Shown: positions 18,798 through 28,065 of the stretch, one piece after another | How positions within the stretch are numbered: position 1 is the first letter of the stretch | How the letters are laid out: each line of letters starts with the position of its first letter | Assembly (NCBI GenBank): GCA_018830105.1 | Contig: JAHJTC010000004.1 | Span: 124,001-188,000 of the forward strand | Length of the DNA stretch: 64,000 nt | Source of the DNA: Bacteroidota bacterium | GTDB taxonomy: Bacteria; Bacteroidota; Bacteroidia; Bacteroidales; F082 | Direction: 5' to 3' | The notes under the pieces: model-generated | Database searches by the model: none | Seen by the model: the letters and a program-made list of their open reading frames with translations, nothing else | What the model was told of the DNA's origin: nothing | Translations under genes and position numbers: made by a program

Positions 18798-18907
18798 AGC
18801 CTTAATTAATACCGTGTGAAATTGAAAAAACAATTAGGTTAGAGCTGAATATAAGTAGGTTAATATGCCGGAGAGATCAGTAATTTAAATAATTATAAAA
18901 GTGAGTT

Positions 18908-20182
18908 ATGGATTTTGAGGAATTATACGAGAATATTGAGGATTTGGATGTGATCATCAATTTTCAGGAAATTATTAAAGTGATTGAGCAACCCATACCT
19001 GATGCTGTTTGGGAAACTTATGATGTGGGAGATGTCTTGCTGTCGGTTCAAGAAAAACTTAAAGCCAAAAAGCACTATGATCTGATAGCGGATTTTTTTA
19101 CTGTGATTCAGAAAAATAATACGGAGATCATGGATGATATCGGTTTTTATCTGATCCGCGATCTGGTGCGCTATTATGCCTTTAAAGGTGATTTTGATAG
19201 CGTTGCTTCAACATTTGAATGGATGATCAATGATCCGCTCTTGGATTTTGATATTTATGTGCTGGCCTTCAAGTCATTGGCTTTGTATCAACAGAATGAG
19301 CTGATTATGAAGGCTATCAAAAAGAATTATTTCGAGGTGGAGCAGTCTGACAAGCTAATTGGCTATGCATTGAGCGAATTTGATCGTAATTTGTATTACT
19401 TGGAGACGCAAAATGTTTACCTGTCTTATGGTAAGCCCTTCAATGTTAATAAACTCAAAAAACTTCTAAAGCCATATGGTTTTATACTTGACGAGGATCC
19501 TACCTATACCTATGATACAGGATTTTTTGATGAATTTCCGGATTTAGATGAACTTAAGAAGTTGTTTGCTAAAAGCATGGATGAATGTATGATGCTGCTG
19601 AGAAACTTTTTTATGAAGCGGATGTTGGAAAAGGGCATGCAATTCAATGTAAGCGGCTTGCTCTTTAGCTTAATTAGAAATTATTGGCAAGAGTTTACAA
19701 TAAATAAAAAAAATCCAAAATGGAAAGGTTTTTTCAACCTGAAGTTTTCAACGTTTGATAGGTATTTAGCCAGGATTTCGGGTAGTTTTATGGCAGAAAA
19801 TGCTGCTCATATGATTGCAGCCGTCTGGGGGGTGGTTTATGTGTATGAATTCTTGCTGGATCATGGCCTGATTACGCAGGAAGATTTCCAAAACTTCATG
19901 ATTAACTATAGACGTATGAAGGTAGAAATCCTTGTTTTATATCGAAATTCTTTATTTGAATACAACTATGTAAACACCTGGCCAAGACCAGACTGCATAG
20001 CCGCTGAAGAGCGCAATGCCGACAAGTGTATCTTTGAAAAGAGTCTTTCATCAGATGGGGATAATATAAAAAATTGGCTGGCAATTATTCAGCAAGATAT
20101 TGAGACTCTGGAAGACTACAAAGCCTATTTCAAAGCGGTTGTTGATGAGCAATATAAAAAGCAAAGAGTCGCTTTGTCATGA
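18908..20182 (+). CDS. Hypothetical all-helical protein
   Basis: A 424-residue acidic protein with no signal peptide or membrane segment. It appears almost entirely alpha-helical, with many Phe/Tyr/Leu residues and repeated helix-pair-like stretches (DLIADFFTVIQKNN, ALYQQNELIMKAIKKNYFE, MDECMMLLRNFFMKRML), which could be TPR- or HEAT-like. A region near 285-320 (GSFMAENAAHMIAAVWGVVY) is more conserved-looking, and two cysteines occur near the C-terminus (RPDCIAAEERNADKCIFEK). I do not recognise the family. It is monocistronic, with a 110-base AT-rich leader and a convergent rhlE gene downstream. Confidence 0.7.
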   Translation: MDFEELYENIEDLDVIINFQEIIKVIEQPIPDAVWETYDVGDVLLSVQEKLKAKKHYDLIADFFTVIQKNNTEIMDDIGFYLIRDLVRYYAFKGDFDSVASTFEWMINDPLLDFDIYVLAFKSLALYQQNELIMKAIKKNYFEVEQSDKLIGYALSEFDRNLYYLETQNVYLSYGKPFNVNKLKKLLKPYGFILDEDPTYTYDTGFFDEFPDLDELKKLFAKSMDECMMLLRNFFMKRMLEKGMQFNVSGLLFSLIRNYWQEFTINKKNPKWKGFFNLKFSTFDRYLARISGSFMAENAAHMIAAVWGVVYVYEFLLDHGLITQEDFQNFMINYRRMKVEILVLYRNSLFEYNYVNTWPRPDCIAAEERNADKCIFEKSLSSDGDNIKNWLAIIQQDIETLEDYKAYFKAVVDEQYKKQRVALS

Positions 20183-20284
20183 ACCATGCGCAATGCGACT
20201 CTTATTTTTAAACTTCTAATTATGCCGGACATCGAAGATGCCAGCCTGTGACCCAGCTTGCTGAATCAGTACAATATATCAGGC

Positions 20285-21508
20285 TTAGCGCGATATGCTT
20301 GGTTTGTAAGCATGCGTTCGTGGGCGTTGACCACTTCTCCTTGGCTGTGAGATCGTTTTTTTAGGCAGATTACTGGCTGATAAAGCAGGAAAAGGATGGG
20401 ATTCAATCACCGGAACTTTTTTGCCGATAAGTCTTTCGATATCACGCAGTTCAGTTCTTTCGTCAATATCACAAAAAGCGATGGCAATACCAGTATTTCC
20501 AGCCCTTCCGGTTCTGCCAATGCGGTGAATATAGGTTTCTGCCACATCCGGCAGGTCGTAATTGAATACATGGGTCAGCTCATCAATATCAATGCCACGG
20601 GCAGCAATATCGGTGGCAACAAGTACACGCAACTGGCCGTTTTTAAAATTATTAAGGGCAGCTTGTCTGGCATTTTGACTTTTATTGCCGTGGATGGCAG
20701 CAGATTTTACATTCATGCGCAGCAAATATTTCACCACCCGGTCGGCGCCGTGTTTGGTTCGTGTAAATACCAAGGCTGTTGGGATCAATTGTTCCTGTAG
20801 CAGGTGGTTAAGCAGATCGGGCTTATCCTTTTTATTGGTGTAAAAAAGTTGTTGCTCAATTTTATCTACCGTTGATGTTGGTGGAGTTACCTCCACTTTG
20901 GCAGGATTTACAAGCATGGATTGGGCCAGCTTTTCAATGACCGGCGACATGGTTGCCGAGAAAAATAAAGTTTGTCGTTTGGCAGGCAAATAGGCTATCA
21001 CGCGTTTCACGTCGTGAATAAAACCCATATCAAGCATGCGATCGGCTTCATCGAGAACGAAAATGCCAATACGTCGCAGATCGATATAACCTTGTCCGAT
21101 CAGGTCCAGCAGGCGACCAGGCGTTGCAATAAGCACCTCTACGCCTCGTTTTAGTGTCTTTACCTGTTGCAGTTGCGATACGCCACCATAAATCACAGTA
21201 TGCGTTAGCGAAGTATATTTGCTGTATGAAACAAAACTTTCATCGATTTGAATAGCCAACTCACGTGTTGGTGTTAAAATAAGAACTTGAATACCAGGTT
21301 TATGTGATTTTTGCTCGTGTAAACGCTGTATGATAGGAATGGCAAAAGCTGCCGTTTTTCCGGTGCCTGTTTGAGCGCAGCCTTGCAGGTCGCGCCCGGC
21401 CAATACATAAGGTATGGCTTGTTTTTGAATAGGTGTAGGTATGCTATAACCTTCTGCCGTCAATGCTTTAAGGACGGGTTCAATCAGATTGAGATTTTTA
21501 AATGACAT
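20285..21508 (-). CDS. rhlE: DEAD-box RNA helicase, RhlE type
   Basis: A 407-residue ATP-dependent RNA helicase likely involved in ribosome assembly or RNA turnover. Motifs in order: Q-motif FKNLNLIEPVLKAL...PTPIQKQAIP, Walker A AQTGTGKTAAF, Ia PTRELAIQI, GG and TPGRLLD, II VLDEADRMLDMGF, III FSATM, V DIAARGIDID and VI HRIGRTGRAG. A basic C-terminal tail (QPRRSGQRPRTHAYK) is typical of RhlE. The start at 21508 (MSFKNLNLIEP) matches the family; the frame extends to 21622, but that extension passes through the probable promoter at 21620-21627. rhlE is used in the family sense. Confidence 0.92.
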   Translation of the reverse strand: MSFKNLNLIEPVLKALTAEGYSIPTPIQKQAIPYVLAGRDLQGCAQTGTGKTAAFAIPIIQRLHEQKSHKPGIQVLILTPTRELAIQIDESFVSYSKYTSLTHTVIYGGVSQLQQVKTLKRGVEVLIATPGRLLDLIGQGYIDLRRIGIFVLDEADRMLDMGFIHDVKRVIAYLPAKRQTLFFSATMSPVIEKLAQSMLVNPAKVEVTPPTSTVDKIEQQLFYTNKKDKPDLLNHLLQEQLIPTALVFTRTKHGADRVVKYLLRMNVKSAAIHGNKSQNARQAALNNFKNGQLRVLVATDIAARGIDIDELTHVFNYDLPDVAETYIHRIGRTGRAGNTGIAIAFCDIDERTELRDIERLIGKKVPVIESHPFPALSASNLPKKTISQPRRSGQRPRTHAYKPSISR

Positions 21509-21619
21509 GAAATATTTGGGTAAATGATGCCGGAAAAGATGTTGCTTTTTCTGCGCCGGCGGAAAGATAATTTGTATAGTTCGGCTAACAACTTGCCGTT
21601 TCATTAAAATATGATACTG

Positions 21620-21627
21620 CAAAGATA
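21620..21627 (-). promoter_or_regulatory. -7 element for rhlE
   Basis: The minus strand reads TATCTTTG, an exact TAnnTTTG match, giving a leader of about 100 nt before the start at 21508. A long leader is common for DEAD-box helicase genes, but no hairpin cluster is obvious here. Confidence 0.45.
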
Positions 21628-21890
21628 CGCTATTTCTTTTAGATAGCAGCTTTTAAGCGAAAAGCCGAATATATTGCTCCAAAAACGGATGTGCATAAAC
21701 CATTATGATCCTAAGCAAATCATGTTTAATTTCCTTTGCCAGAAGATGGCATGAAGATAGGGTTGGAACTTTAGCAAATTGCCCAGCTAGAGTTGAATTT
21801 CTATATTTCCCATCAAACGCTTATTCAGTGGTTCATTTTGGAGGCCCCCAAACGTTAACAATTCTCAAATTTCGGCTTTGATCACTTTAA
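21628..21890. other. Intergenic region between divergent rhlE and pepD
   Basis: No ORF, RNA gene, repeat or strong hairpin was found. Only the flanking promoter-like elements at 21620-21627 and 21891-21924 could be picked out in this 454-base gap. Confidence 0.5.
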
Positions 21891-21924
21891 TTTGACTTTA
21901 GGCAGACAAAAATTTGTACTTTTA
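21891..21924 (+). promoter_or_regulatory. Possible pepD promoter
   Basis: TTTG (21891-21894) and TACTTTTA (21917-21924, one mismatch to TAnnTTTG) are separated by 22 bases, slightly longer than the usual 19-20, and lie 39 bases before the pepD start. Confidence 0.35.
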
Positions 21925-21962
21925 TCCCTTCAAAAATGAATTTTAACCTAAAATAATAACTT

Positions 21963-23420
21963 ATGAGTACAATTCAGGAACTGGAACCAAAAGGCATCTG
22001 GAAAAATTTTTACAGTCTCACTCAGATTCCCCGTCCTTCCAAGAAAGAAGAAAAAATTATTGCTTTTACCAAAGAGTTTTGCGAAAAACTGGGTTTGGAA
22101 ACAATTGTAGATGAGGTGGGTAATGTAATTGCGCGCAAACCTGCCACAGCAGGAATGGAAGATCGCAAAGGCATTATTCTGCAGGCACATCTGGATATGG
22201 TTCCACAGAAAAATGAAGGAACAGATCACGATTTTGAAAAAGATCCGATCGAAACATATATTGAAGACGGTTGGGTAAAAGCCAAAGGCACTACCCTTGG
22301 TTCCGACAACGGAATAGGTGCTGCTGCAGCGATGACAGTGCTCGAAGCCACCGATTTGGAGCATGGCCCGATAGAAGCTTTATTCACCATTGACGAAGAA
22401 ACAGGAATGACCGGCGCTAACGAACTTAAGCCCGGAATTTTAAAAGGCGACATCCTGCTTAATATGGACTCGGAAGACGAAGGAGAGTTGTATATTGGTT
22501 GTGCCGGTGGTGTAGATTCAACAGGTGAATTTGCCTTTAAAACAGAGGCAGTTCCTGCTGATCATAAAGCCTATCGCCTGATCGTAAAAGGGCTCAAAGG
22601 AGGTCATTCAGGTTTGGATATCCACCTTGGACGCGGCAATGCCAATAAAATTATCAATACATTGATGCTGATGGCAGCCGATAAATTTGGACTGCGTTTG
22701 GCCGAAATAGACGGCGGCAGCCTGCGCAATGCCATTCCACGTGAAGCATTCGCCTTAGTTACTGTCCCAATTGAGAAAGCTGCTGGTTTTGAGCAGTTTG
22801 CCAATGAATTTGAAGCTATCGTTCAAGATGAGTTTTCTGAAGCAGATGGAGGAGTTGTGGTGAAAGCAGAAGCTGCTGAACTGCCTCAAAATGTAGTAGA
22901 TGCCAAAACACAGGATAATCTTTTTGAAGCGGTTGCCAAATGCCCGAATGGTGTTATCAATATGTCGAAAGATATGGAAGGTGTGGTGGAAACTTCGACC
23001 AATCTCGCAACAGTGAAAATGATCGACGGAAACTTTGTTATCGGTACTTTACAACGCAGTTCTGTGGATGCCGACAAAGAAAAACTATCAGCTCAAATCC
23101 GGGATGTATTTGAAAAAGCCGGCGGAAAAGCGTATTCATCGGGTGACTATCCCGGCTGGAAGCCCAATGTTGATTCTGCAATTCTTCATGCCATGAAGGA
23201 TGTTTATAACAACAGATTTGGAAGAGTGCCTGAAGTAAAGGTAATTCATGCCGGATTGGAATGTGGAATTCTTGGTGGAGCTTACCCTAACTGGGATATG
23301 ATTTCGTTTGGCCCTACCATTCGTCATCCCCATTCACCTGACGAAAAAGTGAATGTTGAAACCGTTAAGCTGTTCTGGGAATACCTGGTAGAAACTTTGA
23401 AACACGCACCCAAGAAATAA
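21963..23420 (+). CDS. pepD: Aminoacyl-histidine dipeptidase (PepD, peptidase family M20)
   Basis: A cytosolic dinuclear-zinc dipeptidase that cleaves Xaa-His and other dipeptides, used for amino-acid recovery. The 485-residue length is usual for PepD. Metal and catalytic motifs are visible: QAHLDMVPQK (His and the catalytic Asp), GTTLGSDNGIGAAAAM (bridging Asp), TIDEETGMTGA (catalytic Glu pair), NMDSEDEGELYIGCAGG, GLKGGHSGLDIHLGRGNANK (lid-domain His) and a C-terminal SFGPTIRHPHSPDE. It is a single gene, followed by an intrinsic terminator 16 bases after the stop. Confidence 0.95.
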   Translation: MSTIQELEPKGIWKNFYSLTQIPRPSKKEEKIIAFTKEFCEKLGLETIVDEVGNVIARKPATAGMEDRKGIILQAHLDMVPQKNEGTDHDFEKDPIETYIEDGWVKAKGTTLGSDNGIGAAAAMTVLEATDLEHGPIEALFTIDEETGMTGANELKPGILKGDILLNMDSEDEGELYIGCAGGVDSTGEFAFKTEAVPADHKAYRLIVKGLKGGHSGLDIHLGRGNANKIINTLMLMAADKFGLRLAEIDGGSLRNAIPREAFALVTVPIEKAAGFEQFANEFEAIVQDEFSEADGGVVVKAEAAELPQNVVDAKTQDNLFEAVAKCPNGVINMSKDMEGVVETSTNLATVKMIDGNFVIGTLQRSSVDADKEKLSAQIRDVFEKAGGKAYSSGDYPGWKPNVDSAILHAMKDVYNNRFGRVPEVKVIHAGLECGILGGAYPNWDMISFGPTIRHPHSPDEKVNVETVKLFWEYLVETLKHAPKK

Positions 23421-23436
23421 ATTTCAAAGCGAATTT

Positions 23437-23472
23437 AAAAAGGAGAGTGGCGCAGGCTATTCTCCTTTTTTT
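23437..23472 (+). terminator. Intrinsic terminator of pepD
   Basis: AAAAAGGAGA (23437-23446) pairs with TCTCCTTTTT (from 23461) across a 14-base loop, ending in a run of seven T. Confidence 0.8.
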
Positions 23473-23511
23473 AAGCGTTTGAGGGCGTTTTTAAAAAATA
23501 TCGCAATATTC

Positions 23512-23542
23512 TTTGCAAAACAAAAAAATACCCTTACTTTTG
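23512..23542 (+). promoter_or_regulatory. rpmH promoter
   Basis: TTTG (23512-23515), a 19-base spacer and TACTTTTG (23535-23542) fit the Bacteroidota housekeeping promoter exactly. The leader to the rpmH start is about 75 nt. Confidence 0.75.
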
Positions 23543-23623
23543 CACTCCGATTTTGGATAATTAATCAAGCCATATGGCAGCAGGCTGTTGGCGAATAATA
23601 GACCTGAAAAATACTATTGAGCG

Positions 23624-23770
23624 ATGAAACGTACATTTCAACCATCAAACAAAAAACGCCGTAACAAACACGGTTTCAGAGAAAGAATGGCCACAGCTAA
23701 CGGACGCAAGGTAATTAAAGCCAGAAGAGCCAAAGGCAGAAAAAAACTTACGGTTTCCGACGAAATGTAA
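23624..23770 (+). CDS. rpmH: 50S ribosomal protein L34
   Basis: A 48-residue, very basic protein starting [20 protein letters not shown] and containing [20 protein letters not shown], the unmistakable L34 sequence. It is a structural protein of the large ribosomal subunit. It has its own consensus promoter and its own terminator, so it is expressed as a single gene; the rnpA gene that often follows rpmH in other phyla is not here. Confidence 0.97.
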   Translation: MKRTFQPSNKKRRNKHGFRERMATANGRKVIKARRAKGRKKLTVSDEM

Positions 23771-23811
23771 ACCGGCAAAAGGCCGTTTCTATATTTATTT
23801 AAGGTTTAGAG

Positions 23812-23842
23812 AGAAGGTAGTGATTTCATTGCCTTCTTTTTT
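23812..23842 (+). terminator. Intrinsic terminator of rpmH
   Basis: An 11-bp stem (AGAAGGTAGTG with CATTGCCTTCT, two G-U pairs) with a 4-base loop is followed by five further T. Confidence 0.75.
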
Positions 23843-23985
23843 GTGTGTGCTATAGCGACAGCTTTCCTCCATTAAATTCCATTTCTTGAGTCCAAAAAAA
23901 GTGTTAATTCTACTTATACGCTTGTTCTCCTTTTCCGAAAAAAGTCTAATTTCGCAAGCAGTCAATCTTGTATAAAGCCTTATCA

Positions 23986-24264
23986 ATGGAGACCTTCTTT
24001 TTGTTTATTTTTTGGGTGCTATTCATTTTTTATGCCTTTAGATTGTTTCTGAGGTATGTATTGCCCTGGATTATTGGGCGTTATATCCGAAAGATGCAGG
24101 ATAAGATGGGGCAATCTCAAAACAAGAACAGTCGGCAAAAAGAAGGCGAAGTTAAGCTAAACTATAAAGAATCTGAGCATTCACGTGTCGATCCTGATAT
24201 TGGCGAGTATGTTGATTTCGAAGAAATTAAAGACAACAATTCCAAGCATGAAACAAATAAATAA
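23986..24264 (+). CDS. DUF4834 family small membrane protein
   Basis: A 92-residue protein with one strong N-terminal membrane helix (FFLFIFWVLFIFYAFRLFL), a short amphipathic segment (IGRYIRKMQDKM) and a charged cytosolic tail ending in GEYVDFEEIKD, the layout of DUF4834 proteins of Bacteroidota. The ATG at 23986 is preferred over the upstream TTG at 23968. The last 17 bases overlap the YfhO-type gene, so the two are translationally coupled. The family is usually found with YfhO-type genes; function unknown. Confidence 0.8.
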   Translation: METFFLFIFWVLFIFYAFRLFLRYVLPWIIGRYIRKMQDKMGQSQNKNSRQKEGEVKLNYKESEHSRVDPDIGEYVDFEEIKDNNSKHETNK

Positions 24265-26764
24265 GCAGCTATCCAACTATTGGCTGGCGGTACTCACTGC
24301 CATCCTGAGCTTTATCGTCATTTCTTTCGTCTATTTCAATCCGCTACTTGAGGGCAAGCGCCTGCAACAGCATGATATTAACATGTTTAAAGGAATGTCG
24401 CAGGAAATCGTTGATTTCCGTGAGCAAACCGGGCAAGAGCCATTATGGACCAATTCAATGTTTGGTGGAATGCCTGCCTGGCAGATTTCTGTTGTGTATA
24501 GCAGCAATCTAATCCGCTATGTTAAGAAAGTTATACAGCTTTGGATGCCTTACCCTGCTAATGCCGTATTTATTTATATGTTGGGGTTTTTTATCCTGTT
24601 GCTGGTGCTGGGCATTGATCCCTGGCTGAGCATGGCAGGTGCAATTGCCTTTGCTTTTTCGTCTTATTTTTTTATTATTCTGGGAGCCGGACACACTTCA
24701 AAAGCTTATGCAATTGGTTATATGGCACCAGTTTTGGCAGGAATTATATTGGCTTACAAAGGAAAATATTTGTGGGGAGCCCTGCTTGCTGCCATCGCGC
24801 TGGCACTGGAAATTGAAGCCGGGCATCTTCAAATCACTTACTACCTGTTGCTGATCGTTGTTATATTAGCCCTGGTTCAGCTCGCTGATGCCATCAGATT
24901 CAAGACTTTGCCTCATTTTTTTAAAGCAAGTGCATATTTACTTGTTGGAGCGGTTTTGGCCGTGTTGACCCATAGCACAAATCTCTATGCCACCTACGAT
25001 TACGGCAAGGATACCATGCGCGGAACACCTGTTCTTTCCAAGGATGCGGCTGACCAAACCAAAGGCCTGGATCGCTCCTATATTACCAATTGGAGTTATG
25101 GTATTGGCGAAACCTGGTCGCTGATGATTCCTAATGTAAAAGGTGGAGCAACAGCAGCCCTTGGAAATAACCATCCGGCGCTTGAGCAGGCCGATCGCGG
25201 ATTGCGCCAGGCACTTGCCCAACAAAATGCCTATTGGGGCGACCAGCCAGGCACAAGTGGACCAGTTTATGCCGGTGCAATAGTGGTATTTCTTTTTGTG
25301 CTGGGACTGTTTTTTGTCAAGGGTAAGTATAAATGGATATTGCTGATTGCCACTATACTATCTATTTTGCTGAGCTGGGGAAAGAACTTCATGCCGTTTA
25401 CGGACTTTTTTCTGGATTTTATACCTGGCTATAATAAATTCCGGGCCGTGTCAATGACCCTGGTAATTGCTGAGCTGGCTATCCCCATGCTTGGTTTTAT
25501 GGCTTTGTACCGTTTTTTTAAAAATCCTGATGTGCTTAAAAAGAACCAGACCTACTTTTTTGTAGCCTATGGACTTACAGGTGGGATTAGCTTACTGTTT
25601 TATTTGATGCCGACTTTATTCTTTAACTTTTTTAGTCAGTTTGAGTTAGAGCAGTTCGACCGCATCAGACAGACTAATCCGGCTGATTCCAGCCAGATTG
25701 ATAGTTTCCTGATGCAACTTGAAGCGGTGCGTGTGCATATCTTCAAGGCGGATGCTATGCGTAGTTTTATTTTTATTTCCTTGGCTGCGGCAGCGTTATT
25801 TTTCTTTGGAAAGGGTAAAATTAAGAGGCAATGGCTCACTGTGGCCTTTACTCTCTTGATATTAATTGATATGGTTCCTGTGGCGCAGCGTTATTTAAAC
25901 AATGATAATTTTGTTTCAAAGCGTAAAGTTGAAAACCCGTTTCAGTTAACCAAAGCTGATCGGGAAATATTTAAGGATAACGATCCAAATTTCAGGGTAT
26001 TGGACATTACTAAGAATGTATTTAATGATGCCAGTACCAGTTATTTCCATCATTCAATCGGTGGTTACCATGGTGCTAAGTTGCAACGCTATCAGGATAT
26101 AATTGACCACTACCTTCAGGCCGAAATTCAATCGGTATTGAAGGGATTTGAAAATAATCCTACGCTTGACGCTATCAATGAAAATCTGCGCAAACAGCAT
26201 GTGTTGAATATGCTTAATACCAAGTACATCATTTATAGTCCCAACCTCACGCCAATCACCAATTTTCAAGCGCTTGGTGATGCCTGGTTTGTTTCTGAAA
26301 TTGAGTGGGTCGACACTCCTAATGAAGAAATTGATGCCTTGCAAGCTATTGATCCGGCAAAAACAGCCGTGCTTAGCCGTGAATTTGAAGCGTTTAGCGC
26401 TGATTTCAAGGGAGGCGATGCCAGAGCGGCTGTTCAACTTACTGCTTATGCCCCCAATGCGCTTGAGTATGATTATAAGTCGCAATCACCCGGCTTGATA
26501 GTATTTTCAGAGATATGGACTCGGAAAGGCTGGAAGTTATACCTTGACGGACAGGAGCATCCACTTATTCGCGCTAATTATCTACTACGGGCAGCTTTTG
26601 TTCCTGATGGCAGTCATACACTCGAAATGCGTTATGAACCCGCAGTATGGGTAGTAGGAGAGCGGGTAAGCCTGGTGAGCTCACTAATTTTGATACTCCT
26701 GGCGCTTGCTTTGATTACAAAGGCAATTTTGCAAAGCAGAAAAGCTGCAGAAGTGAAGGAATGA
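24248..26764 (+). CDS. YfhO family polytopic membrane protein (putative glycosyltransferase)
   Basis: An 838-residue membrane protein. A short cytosolic start (MKQINKQLSNYW) leads into many hydrophobic helices over the first 560 residues, then a soluble domain, then a last helix near the C-terminus (SLVSSLILILLALALI). The first periplasmic loop carries acidic and aromatic residues (QQHDINMFKGMSQEIVDFRE), as in GT-C type enzymes, where an Asp in this loop is often catalytic. In Firmicutes YfhO is linked to lipoteichoic acid glycosylation; the Bacteroidota substrate is not known. The ATG at 24248 was chosen over the GTG at 24185 because the latter lies far inside the upstream gene. It overlaps the next gene by ATGA. 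Confidence 0.82.
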   Translation: MKQINKQLSNYWLAVLTAILSFIVISFVYFNPLLEGKRLQQHDINMFKGMSQEIVDFREQTGQEPLWTNSMFGGMPAWQISVVYSSNLIRYVKKVIQLWMPYPANAVFIYMLGFFILLLVLGIDPWLSMAGAIAFAFSSYFFIILGAGHTSKAYAIGYMAPVLAGIILAYKGKYLWGALLAAIALALEIEAGHLQITYYLLLIVVILALVQLADAIRFKTLPHFFKASAYLLVGAVLAVLTHSTNLYATYDYGKDTMRGTPVLSKDAADQTKGLDRSYITNWSYGIGETWSLMIPNVKGGATAALGNNHPALEQADRGLRQALAQQNAYWGDQPGTSGPVYAGAIVVFLFVLGLFFVKGKYKWILLIATILSILLSWGKNFMPFTDFFLDFIPGYNKFRAVSMTLVIAELAIPMLGFMALYRFFKNPDVLKKNQTYFFVAYGLTGGISLLFYLMPTLFFNFFSQFELEQFDRIRQTNPADSSQIDSFLMQLEAVRVHIFKADAMRSFIFISLAAAALFFFGKGKIKRQWLTVAFTLLILIDMVPVAQRYLNNDNFVSKRKVENPFQLTKADREIFKDNDPNFRVLDITKNVFNDASTSYFHHSIGGYHGAKLQRYQDIIDHYLQAEIQSVLKGFENNPTLDAINENLRKQHVLNMLNTKYIIYSPNLTPITNFQALGDAWFVSEIEWVDTPNEEIDALQAIDPAKTAVLSREFEAFSADFKGGDARAAVQLTAYAPNALEYDYKSQSPGLIVFSEIWTRKGWKLYLDGQEHPLIRANYLLRAAFVPDGSHTLEMRYEPAVWVVGERVSLVSSLILILLALALITKAILQSRKAAEVKE

Positions 26765-28065
26765 AAAAGGTTTTGATCATTACCTATTATTGGCCTCCAT
26801 CGGGAGGTGGTGGTGTACAGCGCTGGTTAAAATTTGTGAAGTATCTCCGGGATTTTGGTTGGGAACCCATTATTTATACACCTGAGAACCCAGAAGCTCC
26901 GCAAACTGACGCCTCGCTTTTAAAAGAAATCCCAGAAGACATCATGGTGTTGAAAACCAAAGTATGGGAGCCCTATCAGTTTTATAAACACTTCACCGGA
27001 AGAAAGAAAGCAGATAAAATTCAAACTGCCTTCCTGTCGGAAAAGAAAAACACCGGATTGGCCGAAAAGATAAGTATTTGGATCAGGGGAAACCTTTTTA
27101 TTCCTGATGCCAGATGCTTTTGGATAAAACCTTCGGTGAAATATTTGTCGCAATGGCTAAAAGAAAACAAGGTGGATGCCATCGTTTCTACAGGTCCACC
27201 GCATAGCATGCATATGATTGCCTTGAAATTGCAGCAGGAACATCGAATTCCGTGGTTGGCAGATTTTCGCGATCCCTGGACAAATATTGACTATTACCAG
27301 GATTTGATGTTGGGAAAACGGGCCGACAGAAAACATCACCGGCTGGAGTTGAAAGTATTAAAAAATGCCGATGCAGTTACCGTAGTGAGCCCGGGGATGA
27401 AAAGAGAGTTCGAGGAAATTGTGGATCGCCGCTATACATTGATTACCAACGGTTTTGATGCTGCTGATTTTCTTAAAAACAGGATTTATCAAAAGACGGA
27501 TAAATTTTCTCTGGCACATATTGGTTCGCTGGTTAAAACGCGTAATCCCAAAGAGCTCTGGCAGGCATTGAGTTCTCTGGCACAATCGCACACTGATTTT
27601 TCACGTGACCTTGAAATCAGGCTGATCGGTAAAATAGATTACTTTGTTGGCCAATCAATCGAAAAATTTGGTTTAAAGCAGTACCTAAAAGAAATCGATT
27701 ATCTACCACATGATCAGGTAATTGAGGAACAGATCAATGCTCAGGTCTTACTCTTGTTTATCAACCGTACGCCTAATGCGCATCTTATTCTTACCGGAAA
27801 GCTATTTGAGTATTTGGGTGCTGCCCGGCCAATAATTTGTATAGGCCCGATCCAAGGTGATGCAGCACAGTTAATAAGTAAGGTGTCTGCAGGTCTGGTT
27901 TCTGATTTTGACGATGTTAAACAGTTGGAGATCAATATTTTTAGCTACTATCAGGCCTGGAAAAATGGAGAAGATCTGTCGAAAAAAATAGATAACAGTC
28001 GCTTTGAGCGTCGAAATCTGACAGCAACAATGGCTGCAGAGCTTAACGCTGCATGCGATCGTTGA
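26761..28065 (+). CDS. Family 4-like glycosyltransferase
   Basis: A 434-residue GT-B fold enzyme. The N-terminal nucleotide-fold begins KKVLIITYYWPPSGGGGVQR, the characteristic donor-side glycine loop of GT4 enzymes, followed by STGPPHSMHMIALKL and WLADFRDPW. The C-terminal half has SLAHIGSLVKTRNP and GKLFEYLGAARPIICIG, the region that normally binds the nucleotide sugar. The start at 26761 overlaps the YfhO stop; the longer frame from 26647 lies inside that gene. Its 3' end overlaps gpsA on the other strand by 23 bases. The sugar and acceptor are unknown, but proximity to YfhO suggests a shared lipid-linked or surface glycan. Confidence 0.85.
   Translation: MKKVLIITYYWPPSGGGGVQRWLKFVKYLRDFGWEPIIYTPENPEAPQTDASLLKEIPEDIMVLKTKVWEPYQFYKHFTGRKKADKIQTAFLSEKKNTGLAEKISIWIRGNLFIPDARCFWIKPSVKYLSQWLKENKVDAIVSTGPPHSMHMIALKLQQEHRIPWLADFRDPWTNIDYYQDLMLGKRADRKHHRLELKVLKNADAVTVVSPGMKREFEEIVDRRYTLITNGFDAADFLKNRIYQKTDKFSLAHIGSLVKTRNPKELWQALSSLAQSHTDFSRDLEIRLIGKIDYFVGQSIEKFGLKQYLKEIDYLPHDQVIEEQINAQVLLLFINRTPNAHLILTGKLFEYLGAARPIICIGPIQGDAAQLISKVSAGLVSDFDDVKQLEINIFSYYQAWKNGEDLSKKIDNSRFERRNLTATMAAELNAACDR

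Noticed and set aside
21509..21622. N-terminal extension of rhlE to 21622
   Set aside because: It runs through a likely promoter and adds residues not seen in DEAD-box helicases.
24185..24247. Upstream GTG start for the YfhO-type gene
   Set aside because: It lies well within the DUF4834 gene and adds residues that disrupt the normal N-terminus; ATG at 24248 gives the usual short overlap.
26054..26485. 143-codon minus-strand ORF inside the YfhO-type gene
   Set aside because: Shadow of a well-supported membrane protein gene; no motif and poor composition.
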